Shown here: positions 18,521 to 26,499 of the stretch, one piece after another
Position numbering within the stretch: the stretch's first letter is position 1
Layout of the letters: the number at the start of each line of letters is the position of its first letter
Source: Flaviramulus sp.
GTDB lineage: Bacteria > Bacteroidota > Bacteroidia > Flavobacteriales > Flavobacteriaceae
Direction: 5' to 3'
Length of the DNA stretch: 64,000 nucleotides
Assembly (NCBI GenBank): GCA_030731745.1
Contig: JANQTJ010000046.1
Location: 62,001-126,000 of the forward strand
The notes under the pieces: model-generated
What the model was told of the DNA's origin: nothing
Databases searched by the model: none
The model's input: only the letters and a program-made list of their open reading frames with translations
Position numbers and translations under genes: made by a program

Positions 18521-19858
18521 ATGGCAAAGTTTGAACTTAAATTACCAAAGATGGGAGAAAGTGTTGCAGAAGCAACAATAACCTCTTGGTTAAAAGAAGT
18601 TGGAGACACTATCGAATTAGATGAACCTGTATTAGAGATTGCTACAGATAAGGTTGATAGTGAAGTGCCAAGTGAAGTTGAGGGGGTTTTAATTGAAAAG
18701 TTTTTTAATGTTGATGACGTTGTTCAAGTAGGTCAGGTTTTGGCAATTATTGAAATAAGTGGCAGTAATGATAATGCTGAAAATAATAATGAAATTGAAG
18801 TAGAAACTAAACAATATGAAGTAGTAAAGCAAATTACCCAAACCATAGCTATCGCTAAGGAGACAGCAGCACCTGTAACTTCAACTGAAAATAGATTCTA
18901 TTCACCTTTAGTTAAAAATATTGCTAAACAAGAAGGTGTTTCTCAATCAGAATTAGATAGCATAGTAGGAACGGGAAATGAAGGTAGAGTTACTAAAAAC
19001 GACATTTTAAATTATATAGAAAATAAAGGTGATAGTAAACCAATAGCTCAATATTCAAGTCATGAGATTGTTGAAAAAGTTATTCAAGATCCAGCTTTAA
19101 AACCTATTATAACTGCTAAAGTTGAAAATACAACAGTTATCTCAAATGGTGAAGATGAGATTATTGAGATGACAAGAATGGGTAAATTGATAGCCCACCA
19201 TATGGTCGAATCAGTTAAAACTTCAGCGCATGTTCAAAGTTTTATTGAAGCAGATGTTACCAAAATATGGAATTGGAGAAATAAAGTTAAAGATAATTTC
19301 ATGAAACGTGAAGGTGAAAGTTTAACCTTCACACCAATTTTTATGGAAGCTGTTGCTAAAGCACTTCGTGATTTCCCAATGATGAATATATCGTTACAAG
19401 GAAATACAATCATAAAAAAGAAAAATGTTAATTTAGGTATGGCAGCAGCTTTACCAGATGGTAATTTAATTGTACCCGTTATTAAAAACGCAGATCAATT
19501 AAATTTAGTTGGTATGACCAAGCAGGTGAATGATTTAGCTAGTCGTTCCAGAATGGGAAAACTAAAACCAGATGATACTCAGGGTGGTACATACACTGTA
19601 ACCAATGTAGGAACTTTTGGAAGTATTATGGGAACACCTATAATTAATCAGCCTCAAGTAGGTATTTTAGCTTTAGGTGCTATTAGAAAAGTACCAGCTG
19701 TAATAGAAACTTCCGAGGGTGATTTTATTGGTATTCGTTATAAAATGTTTTTGTCGCATTCTTACGATCATCGTGTTATAAACGGTGCTTTAGGAGGTCA
19801 ATTCGTGAAAGCTGTTAAAGATTATTTAGAGGCTTGGGATATTAACAGGGAGATTTAA
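18521..19858 (+). CDS. 2-oxoacid dehydrogenase E2 (dihydrolipoamide acyltransferase)
   Basis: This core subunit of a pyruvate or branched-chain 2-oxoacid dehydrogenase complex transfers the acyl group from lipoamide to CoA. The order is lipoyl domain (residues 1-78; lipoylated K44 in EIATDKVDSEVPS), E1/E3-binding domain (about 122-160), linker, and catalytic acyltransferase domain from about 205. The catalytic motif normally reads H-x-x-x-D-G; here H417 is kept but the Asp is N421 (DHRVINGALGG). E1 and E3 genes are not adjacent, so the complex is not certain. A branched-chain type is plausible. Confidence 0.92.
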   Translation: MAKFELKLPKMGESVAEATITSWLKEVGDTIELDEPVLEIATDKVDSEVPSEVEGVLIEKFFNVDDVVQVGQVLAIIEISGSNDNAENNNEIEVETKQYEVVKQITQTIAIAKETAAPVTSTENRFYSPLVKNIAKQEGVSQSELDSIVGTGNEGRVTKNDILNYIENKGDSKPIAQYSSHEIVEKVIQDPALKPIITAKVENTTVISNGEDEIIEMTRMGKLIAHHMVESVKTSAHVQSFIEADVTKIWNWRNKVKDNFMKREGESLTFTPIFMEAVAKALRDFPMMNISLQGNTIIKKKNVNLGMAAALPDGNLIVPVIKNADQLNLVGMTKQVNDLASRSRMGKLKPDDTQGGTYTVTNVGTFGSIMGTPIINQPQVGILALGAIRKVPAVIETSEGDFIGIRYKMFLSHSYDHRVINGALGGQFVKAVKDYLEAWDINREI

Positions 19859-19878
19859 TCAGCAAAATAAGTATTTTG

Positions 19879-19905
19879 AATCCAACCCTTTTAAATGGTT
19901 GGATT
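19879..19905 (+). terminator. terminator of the E2 gene
   Basis: AATCCAACC (19879-19887) pairs perfectly with GGTTGGATT (19897-19905) and a T-rich tract follows. The in-frame ATG at 19895 upstream of the exonuclease lies inside this hairpin. Confidence 0.8.
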
Positions 19906-19907
19906 TT

Positions 19908-19915
19908 TATTTTTG
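19908..19915 (+). promoter_or_regulatory. -7 box of the exonuclease promoter
   Basis: TATTTTTG matches TAnnTTTG and sits 18 nt before the ATG at 19934, directly behind the E2 terminator. It supports the shorter exonuclease start. Confidence 0.5.
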
Positions 19916-19933
19916 CAAAACATAAAAAAGCTA

Positions 19934-20710
19934 ATGCAATTAAACCTAACAAAACCCATTTGTTTTTTCGACCTAGAAACTACAGGCGTTAATATAACTA
20001 CAGATAGAATTGTAGAGATTTCAATTTTAAAAGTATTTCCTAATGGAAAAGAAGAACGTAAAACATGGTTGGTGAATCCAGAAATGCCGATACCAAAAGA
20101 GGTTGTTGAAATTCATGGAATTACTGATGAGAAAGTTGCTAATGAGCCAACTTTTAAGGTCTTAGCTAAAGAAATTCATAACATTATCAAAGATTCTGAT
20201 TTAGGAGGGTTTAATTCCAATAGATTTGATATTCCTCTTCTAGCAGAAGAAATGCTTCGTGCAGATGTTGATTTTGATATGAAAAACCGTTTGACAATTG
20301 ATGTGCAAACTATTTTTCATAAAATGGAACAGCGCACATTAACTGCTGCCTATAAATTTTATTGTGATAAAAATTTAGATGGTGCTCATAGTGCGGAAGC
20401 AGATACCAATGCAACTTACGAGGTATTAAAAGCCCAAATAGCTAAATATGACGACATAGAAAACGATACAAAATTTTTAGCTGAGTTCAGTTCTCGTAAA
20501 AAGTTTGCAGATTTTGCGGGATTTTTAGTTTACAATAATAAAGGTGAAGAATGTTTTTCTTTTGGTAAACATAAAGGGAAAACAGTAGATAATGTTTTAC
20601 AAAGTGAACCTGGATATTTTGGTTGGTTGTTGAATGCTGATTTTCCGCTGTACACAAAAAAGGTTTTAACAGCCATTAAATTAAGAAGTTTTAATAATAA
20701 GTTAGACTAA
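19934..20710 (+). CDS. DnaQ-like 3'-5' exonuclease
   Basis: This 258-residue DEDD-family exonuclease has ExoI FFDLETTGV (D13 and E15), the central GFNSNRFDIPLLAEEM and ExoIII HSAEADTNAT. A C-terminal extension of about 80 residues contains FGKHKGKTVDNVLQSEPGYFGWLLNADFPLYTK, a putative quorum-sensing-regulated/DUF3820-like module often joined to such nucleases. It likely trims DNA or RNA 3' ends; it is not clearly the polymerase III epsilon subunit. An ATG 13 codons upstream (19895) lies in the E2 terminator and before the -7 box, so it is rejected as start. Confidence 0.88.
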   Translation: MQLNLTKPICFFDLETTGVNITTDRIVEISILKVFPNGKEERKTWLVNPEMPIPKEVVEIHGITDEKVANEPTFKVLAKEIHNIIKDSDLGGFNSNRFDIPLLAEEMLRADVDFDMKNRLTIDVQTIFHKMEQRTLTAAYKFYCDKNLDGAHSAEADTNATYEVLKAQIAKYDDIENDTKFLAEFSSRKKFADFAGFLVYNNKGEECFSFGKHKGKTVDNVLQSEPGYFGWLLNADFPLYTKKVLTAIKLRSFNNKLD

Positions 20711-20728
20711 TTATCAAAAAACTAAACA

Positions 20729-21340
20729 ATGAAACTAATTTGTATTGGAAGAAATTATACAGAGCATATAAAAGAGTTGGAAAATGAAAAACCAACCGAG
20801 CCAGTAATTTTTATTAAGCCAGATACAGCAGTTCTTTTAAAAAAACAGCCGTTTTTTATTCCAGATTTCTCTGATGATGTACATCATGAAGTAGAAATAT
20901 TAGTTAAAATAAATAAGGTTGGTAAGTATATCGATAAAAAATTTGCACATAAATATTATGAAGAAATTGGTCTTGGTATAGATTTTACAGCAAGAGATCT
21001 TCAAAGTAAATTAAAAGAAAAAGGACTTCCTTGGGAAAAAGCAAAATCTTTTGATGGTGCCGCTGTAATTGGTAATTGGTTGCCTGTAAATGAGATAGAT
21101 GATATTAATAATATTGAATTTTCTTTAAAAAAGAACGATAATATTGTGCAAAAAGGAAATACAAGCCACATGCTTTGGAAAATTGATGAAATTATAGAAT
21201 ATGTATCAAAATATTTTACTTTAAAGATAGGAGATATTATATTTACGGGAACGCCATCAGGAGTTGGCAAAGTAATTGCTAACGATAAATTAAATGGATT
21301 TATAGGAACTAAAGAAATGTTTTCAATAACTGTAAAATAA
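20729..21340 (+). CDS. fumarylacetoacetate hydrolase family protein
   Basis: This 203-residue FAH-fold enzyme is of the short YcgM/acylpyruvase type. Metal-binding residues are visible in HHEVEILVKI, with GIDFTARDLQ, SFDGAAVIG and IIFTGTPSGVGKV following in the usual order. Such enzymes hydrolyse or decarboxylate beta-diketo or 2-keto acids using magnesium. No aromatic catabolism genes are nearby, so the substrate is unassigned; an oxaloacetate or acylpyruvate role is possible. The next gene starts on the base after its stop. Confidence 0.87.
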   Translation: MKLICIGRNYTEHIKELENEKPTEPVIFIKPDTAVLLKKQPFFIPDFSDDVHHEVEILVKINKVGKYIDKKFAHKYYEEIGLGIDFTARDLQSKLKEKGLPWEKAKSFDGAAVIGNWLPVNEIDDINNIEFSLKKNDNIVQKGNTSHMLWKIDEIIEYVSKYFTLKIGDIIFTGTPSGVGKVIANDKLNGFIGTKEMFSITVK

Positions 21341-21682
21341 ATGGAGCAACATTACAAATTATATAGAGTTCGTGAGTTAGCTGATAATGATGAAGATTTT
21401 ATCTCAACTCTTGCAGAAGCCTTTTTAGAAGAAGTCTCTGTTGACGCCGATCGATTAAAAAAAGCTGTATCAGAAAAGGATTATTATAATACTTACCAAG
21501 CAGCACATAAAATGAAGCCTACTATTGATTTATTCGAATTAGGTGTGCTTGATACTTTAATAGAACTACAAGATTGGGGTAAGTTTGAGAAAAAGGATTT
21601 AGATATTACACCCCAACTTGAAGTTGTATTAATTGCGGTAGATAATGCTTTAGAAGAAATACGCTCAGATTTTAATTTATAA
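21341..21682 (+). CDS. stand-alone Hpt-domain phosphotransfer protein
   Basis: This 113-residue all-helical protein has the phosphotransfer motif AAHKMKP (H56 as predicted phosphate acceptor) and no kinase or receiver domain. It would relay phosphate between a hybrid histidine kinase and a response regulator encoded elsewhere. It begins immediately after the FAH gene stop and its own stop overlaps the cinA start (TAATG), so the three genes form an operon. The partners cannot be told from this window. Confidence 0.78.
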   Translation: MEQHYKLYRVRELADNDEDFISTLAEAFLEEVSVDADRLKKAVSEKDYYNTYQAAHKMKPTIDLFELGVLDTLIELQDWGKFEKKDLDITPQLEVVLIAVDNALEEIRSDFNL

Positions 21683-22932
21683 TGTTAGCAGAAATAATAA
21701 CAATTGGAGAAGAGCTTCTTATTGGTCAAGTTATTGATACCAATTCTGCATTTATAGCACAACAACTTAATAAAATTGGGGTATCTGTTTATCAAATAAC
21801 CTCTGTTCAAGATGATAAAACACATATATTAAAAGCTTTAAAAGATGCTGAAAGTAATGTTGATGTTATTATTTTAACAGGCGGATTAGGTCCGACTAAA
21901 GACGATATTACTAAAAAAACTATAGCTGAATATTTTAACGATACTTTAATTCTAGATGATTCAGTCTTAAAAAATATTGAGTCTATATGGGAGCAATATG
22001 TTAGGCAAACACTACTTCAAGTAAATAAAGATCAAGCGTTAGTGCCATCAAAAGCAACTGTTTTAATGAATAAGGTTGGAACAGCACCAGGTATGTGGCT
22101 TGAAAAAGATAATAAAACTTTCATTTCATTACCAGGTGTGCCTTTCGAAATGAAGGCCTTAGTTTCAAATGAAGTTATTCCTAGATTAAAGGATAAGTAC
22201 CATTGTCCTTATATTTTACATAAAACCTTACTGATTTATGGTTTGGGTGAGAGTACACTTGCCGATAGAATTGAAGCTTGGGAAGATGCCTTACCTAAGC
22301 ATATAAAATTAGCTTATTTGCCAAGTTTAGGTAAAATGAGATTACGCCTATCTACAAAAGGGTTTGATAAGCAAAAAGTTGAAGAAGAAATTCACCAACA
22401 AATAGAAAAAGTATTGCCATTAATTGAAAATGAATTTTTTGGTTATGAAGATGAAGATGGTAATGAGGAAGTTGTAATTGGAAATCAATTAACTAAAATT
22501 GAAAAAACGTTAGCAGTAGCGGAAAGTTGTACAGGTGGTAAATTGGCAGAGTTGTTTACCGCAAATTCTGGTGCTTCAAAATACTTAAAAGGTGGTATTA
22601 TAGCTTATTCAACACAATCAAAAATTGACGTTTTAAATGTTTCAGAACATTTAATTGACACATATTCTGTAGTTAGTAGTCAAGTTGCAGAGGCAATGGC
22701 CCAAAATGTATTGAAATTATACAAATCAGATTTTGCTATTTCAACTACAGGAAACGCAGGTCCGTTAAAGGGCGATTCAAATGCAGAGGTTGGCACCGTT
22801 TTTATTGCTATAGCTACAAAAAATAGTGTTTTTTCTAAAGAATTTAACTTTGGAAATCATCGTGCAAGAGTCATTAATAAAGCTGTAAATAAGGCTCTCG
22901 AAATGCTTCAAAAAGAAATTTTTAAAAATTGA
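21682..22932 (+). CDS. cinA: CinA family nicotinamide-nucleotide amidohydrolase
   Basis: This 416-residue two-domain protein is full-length. The N-terminal molybdopterin-binding-like domain (about 1-170) opens with AEIITIGEELLIGQVIDTNSAFIA and has TGGLGPTKDDITKKT. The C-terminal amidase domain (about 250-416) has VAESCTGGKLAELFT, SKYLKGGIIAYS and STTGNAGP. CinA proteins deamidate nicotinamide mononucleotide in NAD recycling, and some hydrolyse ADP-ribose. Its start overlaps the Hpt stop by one base. The rpmB promoter follows closely. Confidence 0.94.
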   Translation: MLAEIITIGEELLIGQVIDTNSAFIAQQLNKIGVSVYQITSVQDDKTHILKALKDAESNVDVIILTGGLGPTKDDITKKTIAEYFNDTLILDDSVLKNIESIWEQYVRQTLLQVNKDQALVPSKATVLMNKVGTAPGMWLEKDNKTFISLPGVPFEMKALVSNEVIPRLKDKYHCPYILHKTLLIYGLGESTLADRIEAWEDALPKHIKLAYLPSLGKMRLRLSTKGFDKQKVEEEIHQQIEKVLPLIENEFFGYEDEDGNEEVVIGNQLTKIEKTLAVAESCTGGKLAELFTANSGASKYLKGGIIAYSTQSKIDVLNVSEHLIDTYSVVSSQVAEAMAQNVLKLYKSDFAISTTGNAGPLKGDSNAEVGTVFIAIATKNSVFSKEFNFGNHRARVINKAVNKALEMLQKEIFKN

Positions 22933-22943
22933 TAAAAATTACG

Positions 22944-22973
22944 TTGTCATAAATTAAAGATTTTATATATTTG
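22944..22973 (+). promoter_or_regulatory. rpmB operon promoter
   Basis: TTG (22944-22946), a 19-nt spacer and TATATTTG (22966-22973) form a complete Bacteroidota primary-sigma promoter, 41 nt before the rpmB ATG. It is the best consensus promoter in the window. Confidence 0.85.
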
Positions 22974-23014
22974 CACCTCGTTTTTAAACAACAAAAAAAT
23001 TAAAGTTATATACA

Positions 23015-23251
23015 ATGTCAAGAGTTTGTGAACTAACAGGAAAGAAGGCAATGGTTGGGAACAATGTTTCTCATGCTATGAATAAAACTAAACGTAAATT
23101 TAATGCGAATTTAGTTAAGAAACGTTTTTACATACCAGAAGACGAAAGTTGGGTAACTTTAAAGGTTTCTACATCTGCTTTAAAAACTATTAATAAAATA
23201 GGAATATCTGCAGCAATTAAAGATGCAAAATCTAAAGGATTTTTAAAATAA
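23015..23251 (+). CDS. rpmB: 50S ribosomal protein L28 (bL28)
   Basis: This 78-residue basic ribosomal protein is recognised by the start SRVCELTGKKAMVGNNVSHAMNKTKRKFNANL and the C-terminal STSALKTINKIGISAAIKDAKSKGFL. Length is normal. It heads the rpmB-rpmG-DUF4295 operon driven by the consensus promoter just upstream. It has no zinc-binding cysteine set. Confidence 0.97.
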   Translation: MSRVCELTGKKAMVGNNVSHAMNKTKRKFNANLVKKRFYIPEDESWVTLKVSTSALKTINKIGISAAIKDAKSKGFLK

Positions 23252-23276
23252 TAGCTGTATTTAATAAGTAAAAGAC

Positions 23277-23459
23277 ATGGCAAAAAAAGGCAATAGAATA
23301 CAAGTGATTTTAGAATGTACAGAGCATAAAGAGTCTGGTCAACCAGGAACTTCTCGTTACATTACTACAAAAAATAAGAAGAATACACCGGATAGAATGG
23401 AGATTAAAAAATTTAATCCTGTTTTAAAACGTATGACAGTTCATAAAGAAATAAAATAA
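23277..23459 (+). CDS. rpmG: 50S ribosomal protein L33 (bL33)
   Basis: This 60-residue basic protein ([18 protein letters not shown]) has [35 protein letters not shown] at its end, the L33 pattern. Only one cysteine is present, so it is of the zinc-independent form. It lies 25 bp after rpmB and 6 bp before the DUF4295 gene. Confidence 0.97.
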   Translation: MAKKGNRIQVILECTEHKESGQPGTSRYITTKNKKNTPDRMEIKKFNPVLKRMTVHKEIK

Positions 23460-23465
23460 TAAGTC

Positions 23466-23618
23466 ATGGCAAAGAAAACAGTAGCATCGTTACAAACATC
23501 TTCTAAAAGATTAACAAAAGCGATTAAAATGGTAAAATCACCAAAAACAGGTGCTTATATGTTTGTTGAGTCTATAATGGCACCAGAATTCGCTGAAGAA
23601 TTTTTCAACAAAAAATAA
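23466..23618 (+). CDS. DUF4295 small basic protein, Bacteroidota ribosome-linked
   Basis: A 50-residue lysine-rich protein starts MAKKTVASLQTSSKRLTKAI and ends EFAEEFFNKK. It matches DUF4295, which is confined to Bacteroidota and always, to my knowledge, follows rpmB and rpmG. I recall that a Flavobacterium ribosome structure revealed a new large-subunit protein named bL38, and this gene is the natural candidate; I am moderately sure of that identity. It is the last gene of the operon, ending 23 bp before a strong terminator. Confidence 0.88.
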   Translation: MAKKTVASLQTSSKRLTKAIKMVKSPKTGAYMFVESIMAPEFAEEFFNKK

Positions 23619-23641
23619 AACATCTTGTTTTAAGATATTAT

Positions 23642-23670
23642 AAGCTGCTTTCTTTATTTGAAAGCAGCTT
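23642..23670 (+). terminator. terminator of the rpmB-rpmG-DUF4295 operon
   Basis: AAGCTGCTTTC (23642-23652) pairs perfectly with GAAAGCAGCTT (23660-23670); a T run follows at once. Confidence 0.93.
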
Positions 23671-23778
23671 TTTTATTTTATATTTAACTGCCATAATAAC
23701 ATATTTTTCAAATTGGCAAAAAAATTGACAATATCAATAAAAATAGTTTTATCATTAACAATAATCAAAATAATATAG

Positions 23779-24732
23779 ATGAGTTTTTTTAAAAAAATAT
23801 TTTCTTCTGATAAAAAGGAAACTTTAGATAAAGGCTTAGAAAAAACCAAAACTAGTTTTTTTGGTAAATTAAGTAAAGCTGTAGCAGGAAAATCTAAAGT
23901 TGATGATGAGGTTTTGGATAATCTGGAAGAGGTTTTAGTCTCAAGTGATGTTGGTGTAAATACTACATTAAAAATAATTGAACGTATTGAGGAGCGGGTT
24001 TCAAAAGATAAATATTTAGGAACCGATGATTTAAATCAAATACTTAGAGAAGAAATTGCAGGTTTGTTAAGTGAGACAAATTCTGGAGAGGAAACTGAGT
24101 TTTCAATTCCTAAACATAAAAAACCTCATGTAATTATGGTAGTTGGTGTCAACGGTGTTGGAAAAACAACAACCATTGGTAAACTGGCATTTCAATTTAA
24201 GAAGCAAGGATTTAAAGTAGTTTTAGGTGCTGCTGATACGTTTAGAGCGGCAGCTATTGATCAGCTTCAAGTTTGGGCTGATAGAGTAGATGTTCCTTTG
24301 GTAAGACAAAATATGGGTAGTGATCCAGCTTCGGTAGCTTTTGATACGTTGCAAAGTGCCGTAACCCAAGATGCAGATGTTGTTATTATAGATACTGCAG
24401 GTCGTTTACATAATAAAGTAAACTTAATGAATGAGCTTACAAAAGTAAAGCGTGTGATGCAAAAAGTAGTTGCTGATACGCCTAATGATGTCTTATTAGT
24501 TTTAGATGGATCTACTGGTCAGAATGCTTTTGAACAAGCTAAACAGTTTACTGCAGCTACTGAGGTAACATCGTTAGCAGTAACTAAATTAGATGGAACA
24601 GCAAAAGGTGGTGTTGTTATTGGTATTAGCGATCAATTTAAAATTCCAGTAAAGTATATTGGAGTAGGTGAAGGTATTGGAGATTTACAGGTTTTTAATA
24701 AGTTTGAGTTTGTTGATTCTTTTTTCAAATAA
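23779..24732 (+). CDS. ftsY: signal recognition particle receptor FtsY
   Basis: This 317-residue SRP GTPase docks SRP-ribosome complexes at the membrane for co-translational insertion. It has an N-terminal four-helix N domain and a short basic lead. The G domain carries GVNGVGKTTT (123-132), DTFRAAAIDQL, DTAGRLHNK and the TKLDGTAKGG specificity/closing loop. It lacks the long acidic A domain of E. coli FtsY, as is usual outside Proteobacteria. It is transcribed after, but separately from, the ribosomal protein operon. Confidence 0.96.
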   Translation: MSFFKKIFSSDKKETLDKGLEKTKTSFFGKLSKAVAGKSKVDDEVLDNLEEVLVSSDVGVNTTLKIIERIEERVSKDKYLGTDDLNQILREEIAGLLSETNSGEETEFSIPKHKKPHVIMVVGVNGVGKTTTIGKLAFQFKKQGFKVVLGAADTFRAAAIDQLQVWADRVDVPLVRQNMGSDPASVAFDTLQSAVTQDADVVIIDTAGRLHNKVNLMNELTKVKRVMQKVVADTPNDVLLVLDGSTGQNAFEQAKQFTAATEVTSLAVTKLDGTAKGGVVIGISDQFKIPVKYIGVGEGIGDLQVFNKFEFVDSFFK

Positions 24733-24812
24733 CTTTTATTACGTTAAGAGATTACATAAATCATTCCATTTAAATCTTTAAAAAAAAATCAACAAAATAT
24801 TATTTGTAAATT

Positions 24813-25271
24813 ATGAATATCACTCCAAAAAAACTAAATACTTATACTATTTTTAAATTACCTGCCGCATTTTTTTGTGGTGTTAGAACAAAATATATTG
24901 ATGATATTAAATGTGTAGTAACGGTTAAACATAAATGGATCAATCAAAATCCTTTTAGATCGATGTTTTGGGCAGTACAAGGTATGGCAGCAGAGTTTTC
25001 AACTGGCGCTTTAATGATTGCTAAAATTCAAGATTCTGGTAGAAAAATTTCAATGTTGGTTACTAGTAACAATGCTACTTTTACTAAAAAGGCTACTGGT
25101 ATAATTACTTTTACATGTACTAACGGTAATTTAATAGATGATGCCATAAAAAATACTATTGAAACTGGACAGGGGCAAACAATTTGGATGAAATCTGAGG
25201 GTGTTAATGAAGAAGGTGTTGTGGTTTCAACCTTTAATTTTGAATGGAGTATTAAGGTGAAGAGACCATAG
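24813..25271 (+). CDS. DUF4442 hotdog-fold protein
   Basis: This 152-residue protein has the DUF4442 pattern: KLPAAFFCGVRTKYIDDIKCVVTVKHKWINQNPFRSMFWAVQGMAAEFSTG. This is a thioesterase-like hotdog family with no confirmed substrate. No classic Asp/Glu thioesterase motif can be pointed to with certainty. It lies between ftsY and a TIGR00266 gene, all on the same strand with gaps of 70-80 bp. Confidence 0.78.
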   Translation: MNITPKKLNTYTIFKLPAAFFCGVRTKYIDDIKCVVTVKHKWINQNPFRSMFWAVQGMAAEFSTGALMIAKIQDSGRKISMLVTSNNATFTKKATGIITFTCTNGNLIDDAIKNTIETGQGQTIWMKSEGVNEEGVVVSTFNFEWSIKVKRP

Positions 25272-25344
25272 TATTTTATTTAAAAATATTGTAACAAATG
25301 CTCAAGTTTATCAACTCATATACAGAATTAAAAAAGTTTGAAAG

Positions 25345-26145
25345 ATGACAGCACACGAAATTGATTATAGAATCTACGGAGAAGAAATGCAATACGTAGA
25401 AATCGAACTAGATCCTCATGAAGGCGTAATAGCTGAAGCGGGTAGTTTTATGATGATGGATGATGGTATTAAAATGGAAACTATTTTTGGTGATGGTTCG
25501 CAAAATGATTCAAGCTTTTTAGGGGAAATTTTAGGTGCAGGTAAACGTATACTTACGGGTGAAAGTTTATTTATGACTGCTTTTTATAATAACCTGATTG
25601 GTAAACGGAATGTGTCATTTGCATCACCTTATCCAGGAAAAATTATACCTATTGATTTAACGGTGTTTGGTGGTAAATTTATTTGTCAGAAAGATGCTTT
25701 TCTTTGCGCAGCTAAAGGAGTAAGTGTTGGTATAGAATTTTCTAAAAAATTAGGTAGAGGTCTTTTTGGAGGAGAAGGATTTATCATGCAAAAATTAGAA
25801 GGTGATGGTATGGCTTTTGTTCATGCTGGTGGTACTATGGCAAAAAAAGAACTTTTAGCAGGAGAAGTTTTAAGAGTAGATACCGGCTGTATTGTTGGTT
25901 TTGATCAAACTATTGATTATGATATCGAATTTATTGGAGGTATAAAAAATACCATTTTTGGAGGTGAAGGTTTGTTTTTTGCAAAATTACAAGGTCCGGG
26001 AACTGTTTTTATTCAATCTTTACCATTCAGTAGATTAGCTGGCAGAGTTTTAGCTTCAGCTCCACAAAGTGGTGGTAAAAATCGAGGAGAAGGCAGTATC
26101 CTGGGTGGCTTAGGTAATTTAATAGATGGTGATAATAGATTTTAG
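25345..26145 (+). CDS. TIGR00266 / AIM24-like family protein
   Basis: This 266-residue beta-rich protein has repeated Gly-rich segments ([45 protein letters not shown]) and an N-terminal [21 protein letters not shown]. This is the conserved TIGR00266 trimeric beta-fold shared with mitochondrial AIM24. The biochemical role in bacteria is unknown. It has no signal peptide. It may be cotranscribed with the DUF4442 gene 73 bp upstream. Confidence 0.88.
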   Translation: MTAHEIDYRIYGEEMQYVEIELDPHEGVIAEAGSFMMMDDGIKMETIFGDGSQNDSSFLGEILGAGKRILTGESLFMTAFYNNLIGKRNVSFASPYPGKIIPIDLTVFGGKFICQKDAFLCAAKGVSVGIEFSKKLGRGLFGGEGFIMQKLEGDGMAFVHAGGTMAKKELLAGEVLRVDTGCIVGFDQTIDYDIEFIGGIKNTIFGGEGLFFAKLQGPGTVFIQSLPFSRLAGRVLASAPQSGGKNRGEGSILGGLGNLIDGDNRF

Positions 26146-26266
26146 TGTTAAATTTTTTTTAATAAAAAAAATCATGTTTGTTTTTTTAGTAAATTAGAAT
26201 GATAATTTTAAATTTACAATTATAAAACAAATCTACTATTTCAATAAAAACTTAAATTTAATTAAA

Positions 26267-26464
26267 ATGGCTAGAGCTATGCTAGAGTACACAAAAACTA
26301 TACTAAACAAAGTCAGTTTTGATGCAGCTTTATTTTGTAAAGAAGTGCAAAAAGCATTACAGCGATTATTACCTTACGAGATTGAAGAACTTAAAATATT
26401 TATTCATACTCTTATTCAACAAAAACCTGAATTAAATCAATGTTTAATTTATTTAAAACCATAA
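26267..26464 (+). CDS. small conserved hypothetical protein
   Basis: This 65-residue, mostly helical cytosolic protein starts MARAMLEYTKTILNKVSFD and contains LLPYEIEELKIFI. I recall close relatives throughout Flavobacteriaceae annotated only as hypothetical. No motif or function is recognised. It is preceded by a 121-bp A/T-rich gap and followed 2 bp later by a terminator, so it is a self-contained transcription unit. Confidence 0.72.
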   Translation: MARAMLEYTKTILNKVSFDAALFCKEVQKALQRLLPYEIEELKIFIHTLIQQKPELNQCLIYLKP

Positions 26465-26466
26465 TA

Positions 26467-26492
26467 AAAAAGCGACTTTTAAGTCGCTTTTT
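26467..26492. terminator. bidirectional terminator
   Basis: AAAAAGCGACT (26467-26477) pairs with AGTCGCTTTTT (26482-26492), with A and T runs on the two sides. It can end both the small plus-strand gene and the convergent oxyR gene. Confidence 0.88.
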
Positions 26493-26499
26493 TAATTTC

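Noticed and set aside
23725-23737. TTGACAATATCAA upstream of ftsY as a fourth Crp/Fnr box
   Set aside because: The spacing is one base short (13 instead of 14 bp) and there is no TAnnTTTG box 36 nt downstream.
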